This document shows, piece after piece, positions 51,551 to 61,073 of a DNA stretch of 64,000 nt (positions are counted from its first letter, which is position 1; every line of letters starts with the position of its first letter). The position numbers were made by a program, and so were the translations under genes. This stretch comes from Amycolatopsis sp. WQ 127309 (GTDB lineage Bacteria > Actinomycetota > Actinomycetes > Mycobacteriales > Pseudonocardiaceae), in assembly GCF_023023025.1 (NCBI RefSeq), contig NZ_CP095481.1:4402001-4466000 (forward strand), given 5' to 3'. The notes under the pieces are model-generated. The model made no database searches. It was not told the DNA's origin and was given only the letters and a program-made list of their open reading frames with translations.

Positions 51551-52834
51551 ATGGACGCTTCCTGGTCGGATCCGCGACACGTGCTCGACGTCGTCGAACG
51601 GCTGTTGTCGGCGCCGCGCCCCCAGTTGCTCACCCAGTTCTCGATCGAGCTGGGGAAGCTGGTCCCGCACCGCGCCGCGGCGATGCAGACGGGGGACTGC
51701 CCGCGCAGCCCGCTCAAGGTCGTCGGCGATCCGGCGATCGCCCAGGCGGTGACGAGCGTCGAGCTGCAGCGGCTGGTCGACCGCAGCGAGCCGGGCACGG
51801 CCCTGGTCGTCGACGGCGTTCTGGGCGGCGTCGAACGCCGTCTCGTCCTGCTCGCGTCGTCGCCACCGGTCGGAAAGGGCGCGGTGCTCGCCGTGGTGCC
51901 CTCGTCGCCGGAGCCGCCGGCCGCCGAGCTGGAGCTGGCCGCCCGGCTGTGGCACATCCTCAGCACGGACGCCGGCCAGCGCGCGACCGACCCGGGCCCG
52001 GAGGTCCTGGCCAGCAACCTCGCCGCGGCCACCGCGCGGGCCCAGGCGATCACCGACCTCGGCCAGACCCACGCGACGGCCCTGTCGACCCTCCTGGCGG
52101 TCCTCAGGTCCAGCCGTCTCCCTGACGCCGCCGCCCGCCGGACGGCAGTCGACCTCGCCGCTGACGCCCTGCTCGAGCTCAAGGGTGTCGTCGACCGCGA
52201 CCAGGCCCTGTCCGCGGAACCGGCGGGCGCGGCGTTCGCCGTGCTCAAGAACCAGCTGGCCGACCTGGTGCGGCACACGGACGTCGAAGTCGACCTGGTC
52301 AGCCCGGTCGGCGAGGGCTCGCTCGCGCAGGACATCGCCCACACGGCCCGGACGTTGACCCGCGGACTGGTGCTCACCGCCCTGGACCGCCCGGCGACCA
52401 CGCGCCTGCGGGCGTCCTGGCGCCTGGACGGCTCGGTCGTCCGCATCACGGTCCGCGACGACAGCCCCGACGTCGCCGCGGCTGTCCCGGCGGGCGGCCT
52501 GACGGAACGGCTCACCACCCTGGGCGGCCACTGGGAGGTCGACGCCGTCCCGGGCTGGGGGACGACGGTCACCGCCGTCCTGCCCCTCGGCGTCGCCGAA
52601 CCGCCCGAACTGCGTCCGCTCGACCGGCTCAACCCCCGCGAGATCGAGGTCTTGTCGGGAATCTCCCAGGGCCTGCGCAACCGGCAGATCGCCGAGCAGC
52701 TGCAGCTCAGCGAGCACACGGTGAAGTTCCACGTCCGCAACATCCTCGACAAGCTGGACGTGAGCTCCCGCGGCGAGGCCGCCGCCCTGGCACGCGACCT
52801 GCGCCTGGAGCCGGCGACGCGCCACACCGCCTGA
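51551..52834 (+). CDS. LuxR-type regulator with ATPase-like sensor domain
   Basis: ATG 51551 gives 427 aa. The C-terminal ~65 residues are a LuxR/NarL HTH (LNPREIEVLSGISQGLRNRQIAEQLQLSEHTVKFHVRNILDKL). The centre resembles a histidine-kinase HATPase fold in degenerate form (VVRITVRDDSPDVAA, GGLTERLTTLGGHWEVDAVPGWGTTVTAVLPLG), with a preceding helical stretch like the dimerisation region; the phosphoacceptor His is not evident. Such fused kinase-like LuxR proteins are frequent in actinobacteria. Target unknown; direct repeats lie upstream. Confidence 0.82.
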   Translation: MDASWSDPRHVLDVVERLLSAPRPQLLTQFSIELGKLVPHRAAAMQTGDCPRSPLKVVGDPAIAQAVTSVELQRLVDRSEPGTALVVDGVLGGVERRLVLLASSPPVGKGAVLAVVPSSPEPPAAELELAARLWHILSTDAGQRATDPGPEVLASNLAAATARAQAITDLGQTHATALSTLLAVLRSSRLPDAAARRTAVDLAADALLELKGVVDRDQALSAEPAGAAFAVLKNQLADLVRHTDVEVDLVSPVGEGSLAQDIAHTARTLTRGLVLTALDRPATTRLRASWRLDGSVVRITVRDDSPDVAAAVPAGGLTERLTTLGGHWEVDAVPGWGTTVTAVLPLGVAEPPELRPLDRLNPREIEVLSGISQGLRNRQIAEQLQLSEHTVKFHVRNILDKLDVSSRGEAAALARDLRLEPATRHTA

Positions 52835-52841
52835 AACCGGC

Positions 52842-52872
52842 TTGACCTCCAGCGCGCTGGAGGTTGCACGCT
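52842..52872 (+). promoter_or_regulatory. MerR-type promoter of the MFS exporter
   Basis: -35 TTGACC (52842-52847) and a -10-like CACGCT (52867-52872) are separated by an over-long 19-bp spacer that holds a perfect 20-bp palindrome, ACCTCCAGCGCGCTGGAGGT (52845-52864). This is the diagnostic layout of MerR-activated promoters. The start site predicted 7-8 bp after the -10 falls on the ATG of the next gene (52880), implying a leaderless mRNA. No merR gene is in the window. Confidence 0.8.
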
Positions 52873-52879
52873 GCTGATC

Positions 52880-54247
52880 ATGACCTCGACCATCGACCCC
52901 GTGCCCGTCCGCCGCAGTGTGCTCTGGAGCGCCGAACACCGGCTGACGACGATCGCGCTGCTGCTCGTGGTCACCTTGGTCGCCTTCGAGAACATGGGCG
53001 TCGCGACGGCGATGCCGACCCTGGTCGCCGACCTGCACGGCCTGTCGCTGTACTCGTGGCCGTTCACGATCTTCCTGATCTCCAGCGTCGTCGCCACAGT
53101 CCTGTCGGGCCGCATCGGCGACCGCCGCGGCCCAGCACCGGCCCTGCTCGCCGGCCCGGCACTGTTCGCAGCCGGCCTGCTCGTCGCAGGAACGGCAACG
53201 GGCATGCCGACTCTCCTGCTCGGCCGCGCCTTGCAGGGCTTCGGCTCGGGACTGCTCCTGGTCTCGGTCTCGCTCCTGATCGCGTTGACGTTCACCGACC
53301 ACGAACGCCCGGTGATCTACGCCGCGAACGCCGCCGCCTGGGTCTTACCGGCGGTCATCGGCCCGTCGGTAGCCGGCGTCCTGACAGCCAGCGTCGGCTG
53401 GCGCTGGGTCTTCCTCGGCTTGGTCCCGCTAGTGATCGTGGGCGTGGCCATGTTGCTGGTGGTCGTCCGCCGCCTGCCCGCGCACGTCCCCGCCACCGGC
53501 GGCCCCCGCGCAGGCGTGTTCCAAGCGGTCATCGCCGCCCTAGGCATCGCCGCACTGACCTGGGCCGCACAGCACCAGTCACTCCTCGCACTCGGCTACG
53601 GCACCGCCGGGCTGGTGGCCCTCGGCTACGCCCTCCGCAAACTGCTCCCGGTGGGGACGCTGACCTCTCGCCGAGGTCTCCCCACAGTCGTCGCTTCCCG
53701 AGCACTGATCGCAGGCGCGTACGCCGGAATGGAGGCGTACCTACCCCTGACGATGAGCGCGGTCCACGGATACAGCCCGGCCCTAGCCGGCCTGCCCTTG
53801 ACGATCACGGCACTGGGCTGGTCCGCGGCATCTGCCGCCCAGGGCCGCTACCTCAACTGGTCGAGGGAAGCTTCCCTGCGCACCGGATTCTGGCTCGTGG
53901 CGGCCGGCCTGGTCTGCTTCGGCCTGGTCTCGCAGCCCTGGTGCCCCGGCTGGACGGCGTTCGTGGCCTGCGCGGTCGGCGGCGCGGGAATGGGGATAGC
54001 GATGCCTGCGATCTCGGTCCTCCTGCTCCGCTACTCGCCTGAAGGTGAACGCGGGTTCAACACCTCGGCGATGCAGCTCGCAGACTGGGTCGGATCGGCA
54101 CTGCTCATCGGTCTGGGCGGCGTCTTGCTCGGTGCTATGGGCTCCGTTCTCGACCCGTCGCCGGCGATGGCCCTGCTCACAGTCGCCTTGATAGCGCTCG
54201 CCCTCTTGGGCGTGCGGCTGACCGGACGTTGGCCGTCGAAGGTGTGA
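52880..54247 (+). CDS. MFS drug/metabolite exporter (14-helix DHA2 type)
   Basis: ATG 52880 gives 455 aa with ~14 hydrophobic helices. The motif A loop after helix 2 is [17 protein letters not shown] and motif C-like glycine-rich [19 protein letters not shown] follows, typical of exporters such as those for methylenomycin or tetracenomycin. It lacks a ribosome site and starts at the predicted transcript end of a MerR-type promoter, so it is probably induced by its toxic substrate. It lies 45 bp downstream of the LuxR gene but appears independently controlled. Confidence 0.88.
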   Translation: MTSTIDPVPVRRSVLWSAEHRLTTIALLLVVTLVAFENMGVATAMPTLVADLHGLSLYSWPFTIFLISSVVATVLSGRIGDRRGPAPALLAGPALFAAGLLVAGTATGMPTLLLGRALQGFGSGLLLVSVSLLIALTFTDHERPVIYAANAAAWVLPAVIGPSVAGVLTASVGWRWVFLGLVPLVIVGVAMLLVVVRRLPAHVPATGGPRAGVFQAVIAALGIAALTWAAQHQSLLALGYGTAGLVALGYALRKLLPVGTLTSRRGLPTVVASRALIAGAYAGMEAYLPLTMSAVHGYSPALAGLPLTITALGWSAASAAQGRYLNWSREASLRTGFWLVAAGLVCFGLVSQPWCPGWTAFVACAVGGAGMGIAMPAISVLLLRYSPEGERGFNTSAMQLADWVGSALLIGLGGVLLGAMGSVLDPSPAMALLTVALIALALLGVRLTGRWPSKV

Positions 54248-54311
54248 CAGGCCACTTCGAGGGTCAGGGTGCGCTTCGTCACGCGCTGGAGCGGACTACC
54301 CTGAAGAGGCG

Positions 54312-55508
54312 ATGACCTATCTCGACCACGCGGCGACCACTCCGATGTTGCCCGAAGCCATAGCGGCGATGACCGAGGCGCTGTCCACCGTGGGCAACGC
54401 CTCAGCGCTGCATTCCTCGGGCCGCCGAGCCCGCCGGATGGTCGAGGAAGCCCGAGAGACCATCGCCGACGCCTTGGGCGCCCGCCCCTCCGAAGTGATC
54501 TTCACCGGCGGTGGCACTGAGAGCGACAACCTCGCGCTGAAGGGCATCTACTGGGCTCGTCACGACGAGCAGAAGCAGCGTCGCCGCATCTTGTGCGGCG
54601 CTGCCGAACACCACGCGGTGCTCGACACAGTCGAGTGGCTCGAAGCCCGCTGCGATGCCGAGATCACCTTGCTGGACGTGGACAGCCAGGGCCGGGTGTC
54701 GCCCGAGGTTCTGCGTGCCGCTATCGCCTCAGATCCTGAAAGCGTCGCGCTGGTGACGGTGATGTGGGCCAACAACGAGGTCGGCACGATCAACCCGATC
54801 GCCGAGTTGGCCGCCGTCTGTGCCGAGTTCGACATCCCGCTGCACACGGACGCGGTCCAGGCCGTCGGCGCGGTCCCAGTCGACTTCGCCGCCAGTGGCG
54901 CAGCTGCGCTCACGTTGACCGGCCACAAGCTCGGCGGACCGTTCGGCGTGGGAGCTCTCCTTCTCGGCCGCGACGTGACCTGCGTACCTCTGTTGCACGG
55001 TGGCGGCCAAGAGCGCAGCGTCCGCTCCGGCACCCTGGACGTCCCGGCCATCGTCGGATTCGCGGCCGCTGTCCAGGCCAGCATCTCCACTCGGACCGAA
55101 TACGCTAAGCGCGTCGAGGAACTGCGCGACGAGCTCATCGGAGCGATTCGACGCGAGGTGCCCGACGCCGTTCTCAATGGTGGAGAGTGCGAGCGGCTCC
55201 CCAGCCACGTCCATTTCACGTTCCCCGGATGCGCCGGCGACAGCCTGCTGATGCTGCTTGACGCCAAGGGCATCGAGTGCTCGACAGGATCGGCGTGCAC
55301 TGCGGGCGTGGCCCAGCCGAGTCACGTACTCCTCGCAATGGGCGCGGACCCAGCGGCCGCTCGTGGCTCGCTCAGATTCTCTCTCGGTCACACGTCCACC
55401 GCCGCTGATGTCGAGGCGGTTGCAGCCGAGATCGGTGGTGTCGTCACACGCGCGAGGCAGGCCGGACTCGCCGGAATGCGCAAGCAGACCCAGAAGCAAG
55501 AGGTGTAA
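54312..55508 (+). CDS. iscS: Cysteine desulfurase (IscS/NifS class)
   Basis: ATG 54312 gives 398 aa. The PLP Lys is in [13 protein letters not shown], the catalytic Cys in [13 protein letters not shown], and [12 protein letters not shown] opens the protein as in IscS. It removes sulfur from cysteine as protein-bound persulfide for iron-sulfur clusters and tRNA thiolation. mnmA begins 4 bp after its stop, the standard pairing in which the desulfurase feeds sulfur to the tRNA enzyme. It corresponds to mycobacterial iscS (Rv3025c). G+C is lower than the neighbours, common for conserved genes. Confidence 0.94.
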   Translation: MTYLDHAATTPMLPEAIAAMTEALSTVGNASALHSSGRRARRMVEEARETIADALGARPSEVIFTGGGTESDNLALKGIYWARHDEQKQRRRILCGAAEHHAVLDTVEWLEARCDAEITLLDVDSQGRVSPEVLRAAIASDPESVALVTVMWANNEVGTINPIAELAAVCAEFDIPLHTDAVQAVGAVPVDFAASGAAALTLTGHKLGGPFGVGALLLGRDVTCVPLLHGGGQERSVRSGTLDVPAIVGFAAAVQASISTRTEYAKRVEELRDELIGAIRREVPDAVLNGGECERLPSHVHFTFPGCAGDSLLMLLDAKGIECSTGSACTAGVAQPSHVLLAMGADPAAARGSLRFSLGHTSTAADVEAVAAEIGGVVTRARQAGLAGMRKQTQKQEV

Positions 55509-55512
55509 GGCA

Positions 55513-56604
55513 ATGCGGGTTTTGGCCGCGATGAGCGGAGGAGTGGATTCGGCAGTCGCCGCGGCGCGCGCGGTTGATGCCGGGCACGATGTCGTCGGCG
55601 TGCACCTGGCGCTATCGGCGAAACCTGGCACTCTGCGCACTGGTTCGCGCGGGTGCTGCACGATCGAGGATTCGCACGATGCCCGGCGAGCTGCTGACAT
55701 TCTCGGTATCCCTTTCTACATCTGGGATTTCGCCGAGCGGTTCACCGAAGAAGTCGTGGAGACATTCGTCGGCGAGTATGCCGCCGGCCGTACACCGAAT
55801 CCCTGTGTCACCTGCAACGAGAAGATCAAGTTCGAAGCTCTCCTCGAAAAGGCGATGGCACTTGGCTTCGACGCGGTCGCGACCGGCCACTACGCGCGTC
55901 TGTCCGTAGTTGATGGTGTGCCCGAGCTGCGCCGTAGTGCGGACAGTGGCAAGGACCAGTCCTACGTGCTCGCCTCCCTTACCTCGGAGCAGCTCAGCCA
56001 CGCGATGTTCCCGCTCGGCGACTCCTGGAAGACCGAAGTACGAGCAGAGGCCGAGCAGCGGGGGTTGTCCGTCGCGAACAAGCCGGACAGCCACGACATC
56101 TGCTTCATCCCTGACGGCGACACCAAGAAGTTCCTGGAGAACCGGCTGGGGCAGCGTCCGGGCGAACTCGTCGACGCGGAAACCGGTGCAGTGCTCGGCC
56201 AGCACACCGGTGTGCACGGATTCACTGTCGGGCAGCGCAAGGGACTCGGTATCGAAGTCCCGGCACCGGACGGGCGTCCTCGCTACGTCCTGTCCCTGGA
56301 GCCGGTGTCCGGCTCCGTCAAGGTCGGCTCCGTGGCCGGCCTCGGGATCAACGTGATCGACGCCGATCGGGCAATCTGGCCCAGTGGCCGTCCGCTGACG
56401 GAGCCGACTGAGTGCGTGGTCCAGGTTCGGGCTCACGGTGGAATCGTCGATGCGGTTGCCGAGGTGGACTCGGACACCATGACCGTGCAGCTACGCGAAC
56501 CATTGCGTGGGGTCGCTCCGGGGCAGGTCGTCGTGCTTTACCGACCGGATTCTGACGGCGGCGATATCGTCCTGGGCAGCGCGAAGATCGCGAGCACGCG
56601 CTGA
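55513..56604 (+). CDS. mnmA: tRNA-uridine 2-sulfurtransferase
   Basis: ATG 55513 gives 363 aa. The P-loop-like ATP site [11 protein letters not shown] is at ~8-18, the first catalytic Cys is in [14 protein letters not shown] and the second in [13 protein letters not shown]. Family stretches TGHYAR and VGQRKGL are also present. It thiolates U34 of tRNAs for Glu, Gln and Lys with sulfur from the upstream desulfurase. It is convergent with the DUF222 gene, 5 bp away, with no room for a separate terminator. It corresponds to Rv3024c (trmU). Confidence 0.95.
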   Translation: MRVLAAMSGGVDSAVAAARAVDAGHDVVGVHLALSAKPGTLRTGSRGCCTIEDSHDARRAADILGIPFYIWDFAERFTEEVVETFVGEYAAGRTPNPCVTCNEKIKFEALLEKAMALGFDAVATGHYARLSVVDGVPELRRSADSGKDQSYVLASLTSEQLSHAMFPLGDSWKTEVRAEAEQRGLSVANKPDSHDICFIPDGDTKKFLENRLGQRPGELVDAETGAVLGQHTGVHGFTVGQRKGLGIEVPAPDGRPRYVLSLEPVSGSVKVGSVAGLGINVIDADRAIWPSGRPLTEPTECVVQVRAHGGIVDAVAEVDSDTMTVQLREPLRGVAPGQVVVLYRPDSDGGDIVLGSAKIASTR

Positions 56605-56609
56605 CCTCG

Positions 56610-57890
56610 TCATTTCCGAGATTTCTTCGAGGACCGGTTCGCTCGTCGCCGGATCGGATGCATTGATGGTGGTGTTGTCGAGCGAACTCCGCCGGTCGGC
56701 GTCGCAACGTTCACGGTCCCGTCAGGAGTGACCTCGTAAGCCCACCCAGGCTGGTTCTTCAACTTGCGGTGGCGGGAGCAGAAGGTGACCGGCTGGTGCA
56801 CGACCGCCTCGGTCCCGCCTGACGCTCGAGTCGGCTCGATCCCGCAACTCTGGGCGGGCCGCGTGCATCCAGGCTGTCGGCACTCCTGGTCGCGGACGCG
56901 GATGAACTCGTCGTGTGCCGAGTCGAGCGGATAGCGCTTCGGCGAGAGCTCGACCACCTGGCCGGTGCGCGGGTCGGTGAGGACTCGACGCAACGTCGTG
57001 TCGGGCCCGCTGATGATGCTGCGGGCGACCGCGGGTGCGATCGGACCACGGCCGGCCAAGGTCACCGGGAGATCGTTCAGGCTCAGGTAGGTGGCCAGGT
57101 CGACGTGCAAGAACACTTCGGTTCGTGCGCTCGGCCCACCCGTGCCGCTCAGGAGCAGATCCAGCGCGACGTCGGCTCGGAGCTGGTCCAGTGTTCGCGC
57201 TTCTTCGGGCGTCTTCAGGGCGCGAGCAGCCTGGTCGATGCGGGTATAGACAGCGGTCGCCTTCTCGGTCGGAGCGTTATTGATCGACAGGTGGGTCACG
57301 GCGGTGTCTTGGTGGTGCAGGCTGAACCGTCGTTCGAGGAGCTTCTGCTCGGTCCGGCTCGCGGCACCTGCCGGGTCGGCCTTTGCGGCGGCATACGCGG
57401 CCGCCCGACGGACCTGGGTGGCGTTCCGTCCGGGAACCCGATCTTCGAGCGCTTCGTCGACGATGCGCACGTAGTCACCGGAAACCCAGGCGGTGGCGTC
57501 CGTGACCTTCATGGCGCGATAGAGGTCCAGCCTGCCGTCGTCCATGAGGTTGAGCATGCGCGGAAGCCGGGCGATAAGCGCGTTGGCCGCGGAAACAATG
57601 GCACCGGCGCGGTGTTCCGTTATGGACAGGGCCAAGGCCACTTCCGAAGCTGTGCTGGGTGCCCGTCTCCGGCGCACGCTGAGGTCCGCGATCGCTCTCA
57701 GTTGAAGTGCCTGGAGCTTGGAGATCTCGGCATCGGTTTCGCGTATCAACTCGACGACCTGGTCGTCTTGCATGCGCTGCAACGTATCCGGGCTTGCGCG
57801 GACAGTCTGCAGCATGAAGGGAAGGTTGTCGTGAGCGTTCCGGGAATTGGTCGCGGAGTCGAGTTTGCGGAGTGGTCGCGAAGATGACAT
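56610..57890 (-). CDS. DUF222/13E12-type protein with degraded HNH motif
   Basis: The 426-aa frame starts at ATG 57890; several internal Met (57816, for example) are alternative starts and none has a good ribosome site. The DUF222 helical domain covers ~40-310. The C-terminal HNH region keeps the Cys pattern (ECRQPGCTRPAQSC ... FCSRHRKLKNQPGW), but where homologues have DHxxP, then an Asn before the last Cys, this protein has GIEPTRASGGTEAVVHQPVTFC. Both the first His and the Asn are absent, so it is probably nuclease-dead. Such genes form repeated families in actinobacteria. Confidence 0.8.
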   Translation of the reverse strand: MSSSRPLRKLDSATNSRNAHDNLPFMLQTVRASPDTLQRMQDDQVVELIRETDAEISKLQALQLRAIADLSVRRRRAPSTASEVALALSITEHRAGAIVSAANALIARLPRMLNLMDDGRLDLYRAMKVTDATAWVSGDYVRIVDEALEDRVPGRNATQVRRAAAYAAAKADPAGAASRTEQKLLERRFSLHHQDTAVTHLSINNAPTEKATAVYTRIDQAARALKTPEEARTLDQLRADVALDLLLSGTGGPSARTEVFLHVDLATYLSLNDLPVTLAGRGPIAPAVARSIISGPDTTLRRVLTDPRTGQVVELSPKRYPLDSAHDEFIRVRDQECRQPGCTRPAQSCGIEPTRASGGTEAVVHQPVTFCSRHRKLKNQPGWAYEVTPDGTVNVATPTGGVRSTTPPSMHPIRRRANRSSKKSRK

Positions 57891-57928
57891 GAGCGCGACC
57901 GTACGGCAGTTTTCGGCGAAATTGCGGT

Positions 57929-57959
57929 GGAGGGCACGAACGGTCCGTTCGTGCCCTCC
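57929..57959. terminator. 31-bp palindrome between GNAT and DUF222 genes
   Basis: 15-bp arms GGAGGGCACGAACGG (57929-57943) and CCGTTCGTGCCCTCC (57945-57959) are perfectly complementary around one base. It lies 122 bp beyond the stop of the minus-strand GNAT gene and 39 bp upstream of the DUF222 start; probably a terminator for the GNAT/MBL transcripts. Confidence 0.65.
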
Positions 57960-58081
57960 GTGGCTTGACTCGCCGAGACTGGTTCAGGAATGGTCGGTGT
58001 GTATGGCCCTATGCAGCGCCAGATCTAGGGGGAGTGATGACCGTGAATTGTCCTATGTGGATGGTCGAGTCGGCCGCTCGT

Positions 58082-58534
58082 TCAGATCTTCAGCTTGAAT
58101 CCTGTGTGGCTCGGCTCGAAACCGAGGCGCTCGTAGAACCGGTGCGCCTGCGTTCTGGAGGTGTCCGACGTGAGTTGCACAAGGGCGCACCCGCGCCGCC
58201 GTGACTCGTCGATCGCCCATCGAAGGAGGTCGGCGCCGAGGCCGGAACCCCGATGATCAGCCCGGACCCGAACTGCCTCGATTTGACCGCGTAGTGCACC
58301 ACGCCTCGCCAGACCAGGAATGATGGTCAACTGCAGGGTTCCCACAGTCTCGTCGTCGGCCACGACCACGGCAAGGAGCTGGTTCGGGTCCGCGTCGATA
58401 GCATCGAACGCTTGCAGGTACGGGGCTGGATCGGCGGGGTCGTCACGGGTCGCGCCGAGCTGGTCGTCCGCCAGCATGTGCACTATCGCTTCGACGTCAT
58501 CACGCCGTGCTTTGCGGATGGTGTAGTCGGTCAC
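58082..58534 (-). CDS. GNAT acetyltransferase
   Basis: GTG 58534 gives 150 aa. The acetyl-CoA loop is VRADHRGSGLGADLLRWAIDESRRRGC (~residues 80-105), followed by TSDTSRTQAHRFYERLGFEPSHTGFKLKI at the end, a well-conserved MarR-associated/small-molecule GNAT. It is 10 bp downstream of a second GNAT gene that ends in the similar RADLREFYARFGFEHSYQGFTRAL, so the two look like tandem paralogues. The acceptor is unknown. Confidence 0.85.
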   Translation of the reverse strand: MTDYTIRKARRDDVEAIVHMLADDQLGATRDDPADPAPYLQAFDAIDADPNQLLAVVVADDETVGTLQLTIIPGLARRGALRGQIEAVRVRADHRGSGLGADLLRWAIDESRRRGCALVQLTSDTSRTQAHRFYERLGFEPSHTGFKLKI

Positions 58535-58544
58535 GGCGCCAGTA

Positions 58545-58946
58545 TCACAGCGCGCGGGTGAACCCTTGATAACTGTGCTCGAATCCGAAACGCGCGTAGA
58601 ACTCTCGCAGGTCGGCGCGAGCGAGGCCGGAGTCCAGGTGGAGCCGGGTGCACCCACGTCGGCGAGCTTCGTCGACGCCCCAGCTCAGCAGCGCGCTGGT
58701 CACGCCTCGTCGGGCAGCGCGGATACCTTCCAGTAAGCCCCGCGATGCCCCGTCCCAGGCCAGGCCTCGCATCACCGTCAGTTGCGCGGTGCCGACGACG
58801 CCGTTGCCGTCCTCAGCTACGACCAGCGTGACGTGCGGGGTGCTCGTGAGGTCGCGGAGTGCGGTTGCCAGCGGTCCGCCCGGTGCGCCGAACAGGCGCT
58901 CGAGCGCCTCGATGTCCGTTGCCCTGGCACGTCTGATGACATCCAT
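58545..58946 (-). CDS. GNAT acetyltransferase, diverged paralogue
   Basis: ATG 58946 gives 133 aa, shorter than its neighbour. The C-terminal half aligns with the downstream GNAT (VDEARRRGCTRLHLDSGL, FYARFGFEHSYQGF), but the acetyl-CoA loop is reduced to IRAARRGVTSALLSWGVDE, without the Gx(G/A) pattern RGSGLG, so catalysis may be lost or changed. It lies 23 bp downstream of the MBL gene and 10 bp upstream of the next GNAT, so all three may be one transcript. Confidence 0.75.
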   Translation of the reverse strand: MDVIRRARATDIEALERLFGAPGGPLATALRDLTSTPHVTLVVAEDGNGVVGTAQLTVMRGLAWDGASRGLLEGIRAARRGVTSALLSWGVDEARRRGCTRLHLDSGLARADLREFYARFGFEHSYQGFTRAL

Positions 58947-58969
58947 TGCACCCAGTATGCAGGAAGTTC

Positions 58970-60013
58970 TCAGGTCACCGAGTAGTGCAGGACTCCGTCG
59001 ACGACCTGCGCGGTCAGTTTGCCTTGCGAAACCAGTAGGTCGAGATGTGCCGCGGTTTCCAGGACTGCGAGCATCCGGTTGAATGAGTCCATTTCGGACA
59101 GCTTGCGCTTGCGGCGGGTCCAGCCGACGCGGTTCGCAGCCTCGAACGCGGTGCTCGCGCCGGCCGCGATCTGCCCGCCCATGGTCTCGAGGCGTTCACG
59201 GTGGTGTTCCAGCAGTTCGTCGACCCGTGTGTGCACGCTCTCCGACACCGGACCATGGGCGGGAAGCATGCGACGGTCAGGCATGGAGCGCACCAGGCGC
59301 AGCGAATCCATGAAGTCGTTCAAGGGCAATTCAGCCGGCACCGGCTGGAACCCGATGGACGGGGTGATGTGCGGGAGCACGTGGTCGCCGGAGAACAACA
59401 GGTCGGCCGCGTCGTCGACGAAGACGACGTGTCCGCTCGTGTGTCCCGGAGTGGCGACGATGTCGAAGTCGCGTCCCGGCATGATCGATCGGCGTCCTGG
59501 TGTCAGCCACTCGTCGGGCGCTTCCCACAGATCGGCTTCCCGGTGGCGCCGGTTCGTGCCGAACTCGCGCCCCAGCGCTTCGACGACCTCGCCGGCGCCC
59601 GCCTTGAACAGGAGGTCGACCTGGGCTTCCATCGGCAACCGCTCAGGGTTGCCCGAAACCTTCAGCGACGGCTCTTCGTCTTGGCCGAGCGCTATCTTCG
59701 AACCGAACTCACGGCGCAGCACGACCGCCTGCGAGTAGTGGTCGCGGTGGACGTGGGTCACGAGGAACTCGCTGACGTCGGCAAGTTCGGCGCCGATCCC
59801 GCCGAGTGCGTCCGTCAGTTGTTGACGGGCCACGTCCAGTGCCCAGCCGGAGTCGACCAGGACCAGCTTCTTGCCGTCTGTGACGGCGTAGACGTTCACC
59901 GCGCGCAGGCCGTCGTTGGGCAGCGGCAACGGGATTCGGTAGACGCCCGCCGACACCTCGTAGATCCCGGGTTCGGTCCAGTTCCGGTCGCTGCTTTCCG
60001 GCAACGGTTCCAC
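58970..60013 (-). CDS. MBL-fold metallo-hydrolase
   Basis: GTG 60013 is chosen because GGAGG lies 5 bp upstream (347 aa). The complete zinc motif THVHRDH is present, followed by the metal His in TPGHTSGH and Asp in FSGDHVLP. A C-terminal helical extension (MGGQIAAGASTAFEAANRVGWTRRKRKLSEMDSFNRMLAVLETAAHLDLLVSQGKL) is typical of the LACTB2/YqgX-like branch with a winged-helix tail. The reaction (lactonase, thioesterase or phosphodiesterase) cannot be fixed. It heads a possible operon with the two GNATs. Confidence 0.88.
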   Translation of the reverse strand: MEPLPESSDRNWTEPGIYEVSAGVYRIPLPLPNDGLRAVNVYAVTDGKKLVLVDSGWALDVARQQLTDALGGIGAELADVSEFLVTHVHRDHYSQAVVLRREFGSKIALGQDEEPSLKVSGNPERLPMEAQVDLLFKAGAGEVVEALGREFGTNRRHREADLWEAPDEWLTPGRRSIMPGRDFDIVATPGHTSGHVVFVDDAADLLFSGDHVLPHITPSIGFQPVPAELPLNDFMDSLRLVRSMPDRRMLPAHGPVSESVHTRVDELLEHHRERLETMGGQIAAGASTAFEAANRVGWTRRKRKLSEMDSFNRMLAVLETAAHLDLLVSQGKLTAQVVDGVLHYSVT

Positions 60014-60117
60014 AGTGACCTCCGTCCCGGCGAGACTCCGGCGTCCCGGCCTTTCTTCACCCTGAGCTGTGTCGGGCCCGCTGTCCACCTGGAGGAGATG
60101 AGACGCCGGTCACTAGG

Positions 60118-60939
60118 TCAGTCCGTGTCCTGCTTCAGAGCGGTGTCGATCGTGAGGGCCGCAGCGACCACCATGCTGGCCAGCGGATCCGGCAATGGGT
60201 GAGGGATCTCGACCACGTAGTTGTCAGCCGTGGTGAAGGCGGCCTTGATGAAGCCGCCCCACGTCTTGGTCACCCGGGCAACCTCGTTGCCGGTGTGGTC
60301 CCGGATGGAGAAGTTCCAGGCGCGCCAGTTCTCGGCGAAGATCCCGCCGACCGAGCGGCCGTCGACGACGAAGCCGAAGCGGATCTTCCCGAACACGTTC
60401 TCCTGGACGATCTCACCGATCGGCGACTCGTCGGCCCGGGTGACGAGGAATCGGGACTTGAACACCTTGGCCGGACGCGTCACCTTCAGCACCGTGCTGT
60501 GGTTGGCGTCGCGGACCTCGAACTTGTGGGTCAGGAACTGGTCGTAGTTGGTCAGGAGCCGGATCGCCTTCTTCAGCGTGCTCTGGCCGACCTCGACAAC
60601 TCCGCCGATCCGGGTGCCGTTCTGGTCGAAGACGCCGAACTCGTTGGCCATCTCGATCAGCTTGGCGCGCTGGTTCACCACCAGGACCGGCTCGGTGAAC
60701 AACGTCCCACCACCGTTGCGCGCGCCGCCGCGGCCGCGGGTGGCGCGACTGACCTGGTTCTGGATCCGCGACGGGTCGTGGGCGCGTTCGATGTCCAGCT
60801 CGATCGGCTCGGAGTCGCTCGGCGGGACCTGGTGGGCCGGACGCGTGTTGGCGGTCCAGGCCTGACCGTCCCACCAGCGGTGCAGCCGCGGGTCCCGCGC
60901 GTCGGGATACCAGCCCGGTTGCGGTGGCGAACTCGTCAT
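60118..60939 (-). CDS. DUF2510-phospholipid scramblase-like protein
   Basis: ATG 60939 gives 273 aa. The N-terminus is a DUF2510 module (PPQPGWYPDARDPRLHRWWDGQAWT), a tryptophan-rich repeat found in actinobacterial membrane-associated proteins. After a charged linker comes a scramblase/LURP-one-like beta-barrel (TLFTEPVLVVNQRAKLIEMANEFGVFDQNGTRIG, IRLLTNYDQFLTHKFEVRD, VTRADESPIGEIVQEN). Role unknown, possibly lipid binding. It is divergent from the MetE-like gene. Confidence 0.85.
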   Translation of the reverse strand: MTSSPPQPGWYPDARDPRLHRWWDGQAWTANTRPAHQVPPSDSEPIELDIERAHDPSRIQNQVSRATRGRGGARNGGGTLFTEPVLVVNQRAKLIEMANEFGVFDQNGTRIGGVVEVGQSTLKKAIRLLTNYDQFLTHKFEVRDANHSTVLKVTRPAKVFKSRFLVTRADESPIGEIVQENVFGKIRFGFVVDGRSVGGIFAENWRAWNFSIRDHTGNEVARVTKTWGGFIKAAFTTADNYVVEIPHPLPDPLASMVVAAALTIDTALKQDTD

Positions 60940-61073
60940 GACCGGGCAGCCTATCCGCGCGGACGCGCCCACGGACCACGTAACGGGAAATGCGGCGTAT
61001 GTCCGCCTCCGTCGAGTGCGGTGCGGTGGCCCGGTCGGTGTCGGCGGCCGGTGGTCGACCAGAATCCGGGGTT

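Noticed and set aside
51167..53302. Long minus-strand open frame opposite the LuxR and MFS genes
   Set aside because: Low-complexity Arg/Gln/Asp-rich translation with no homology, opposite two genes with clear domains.
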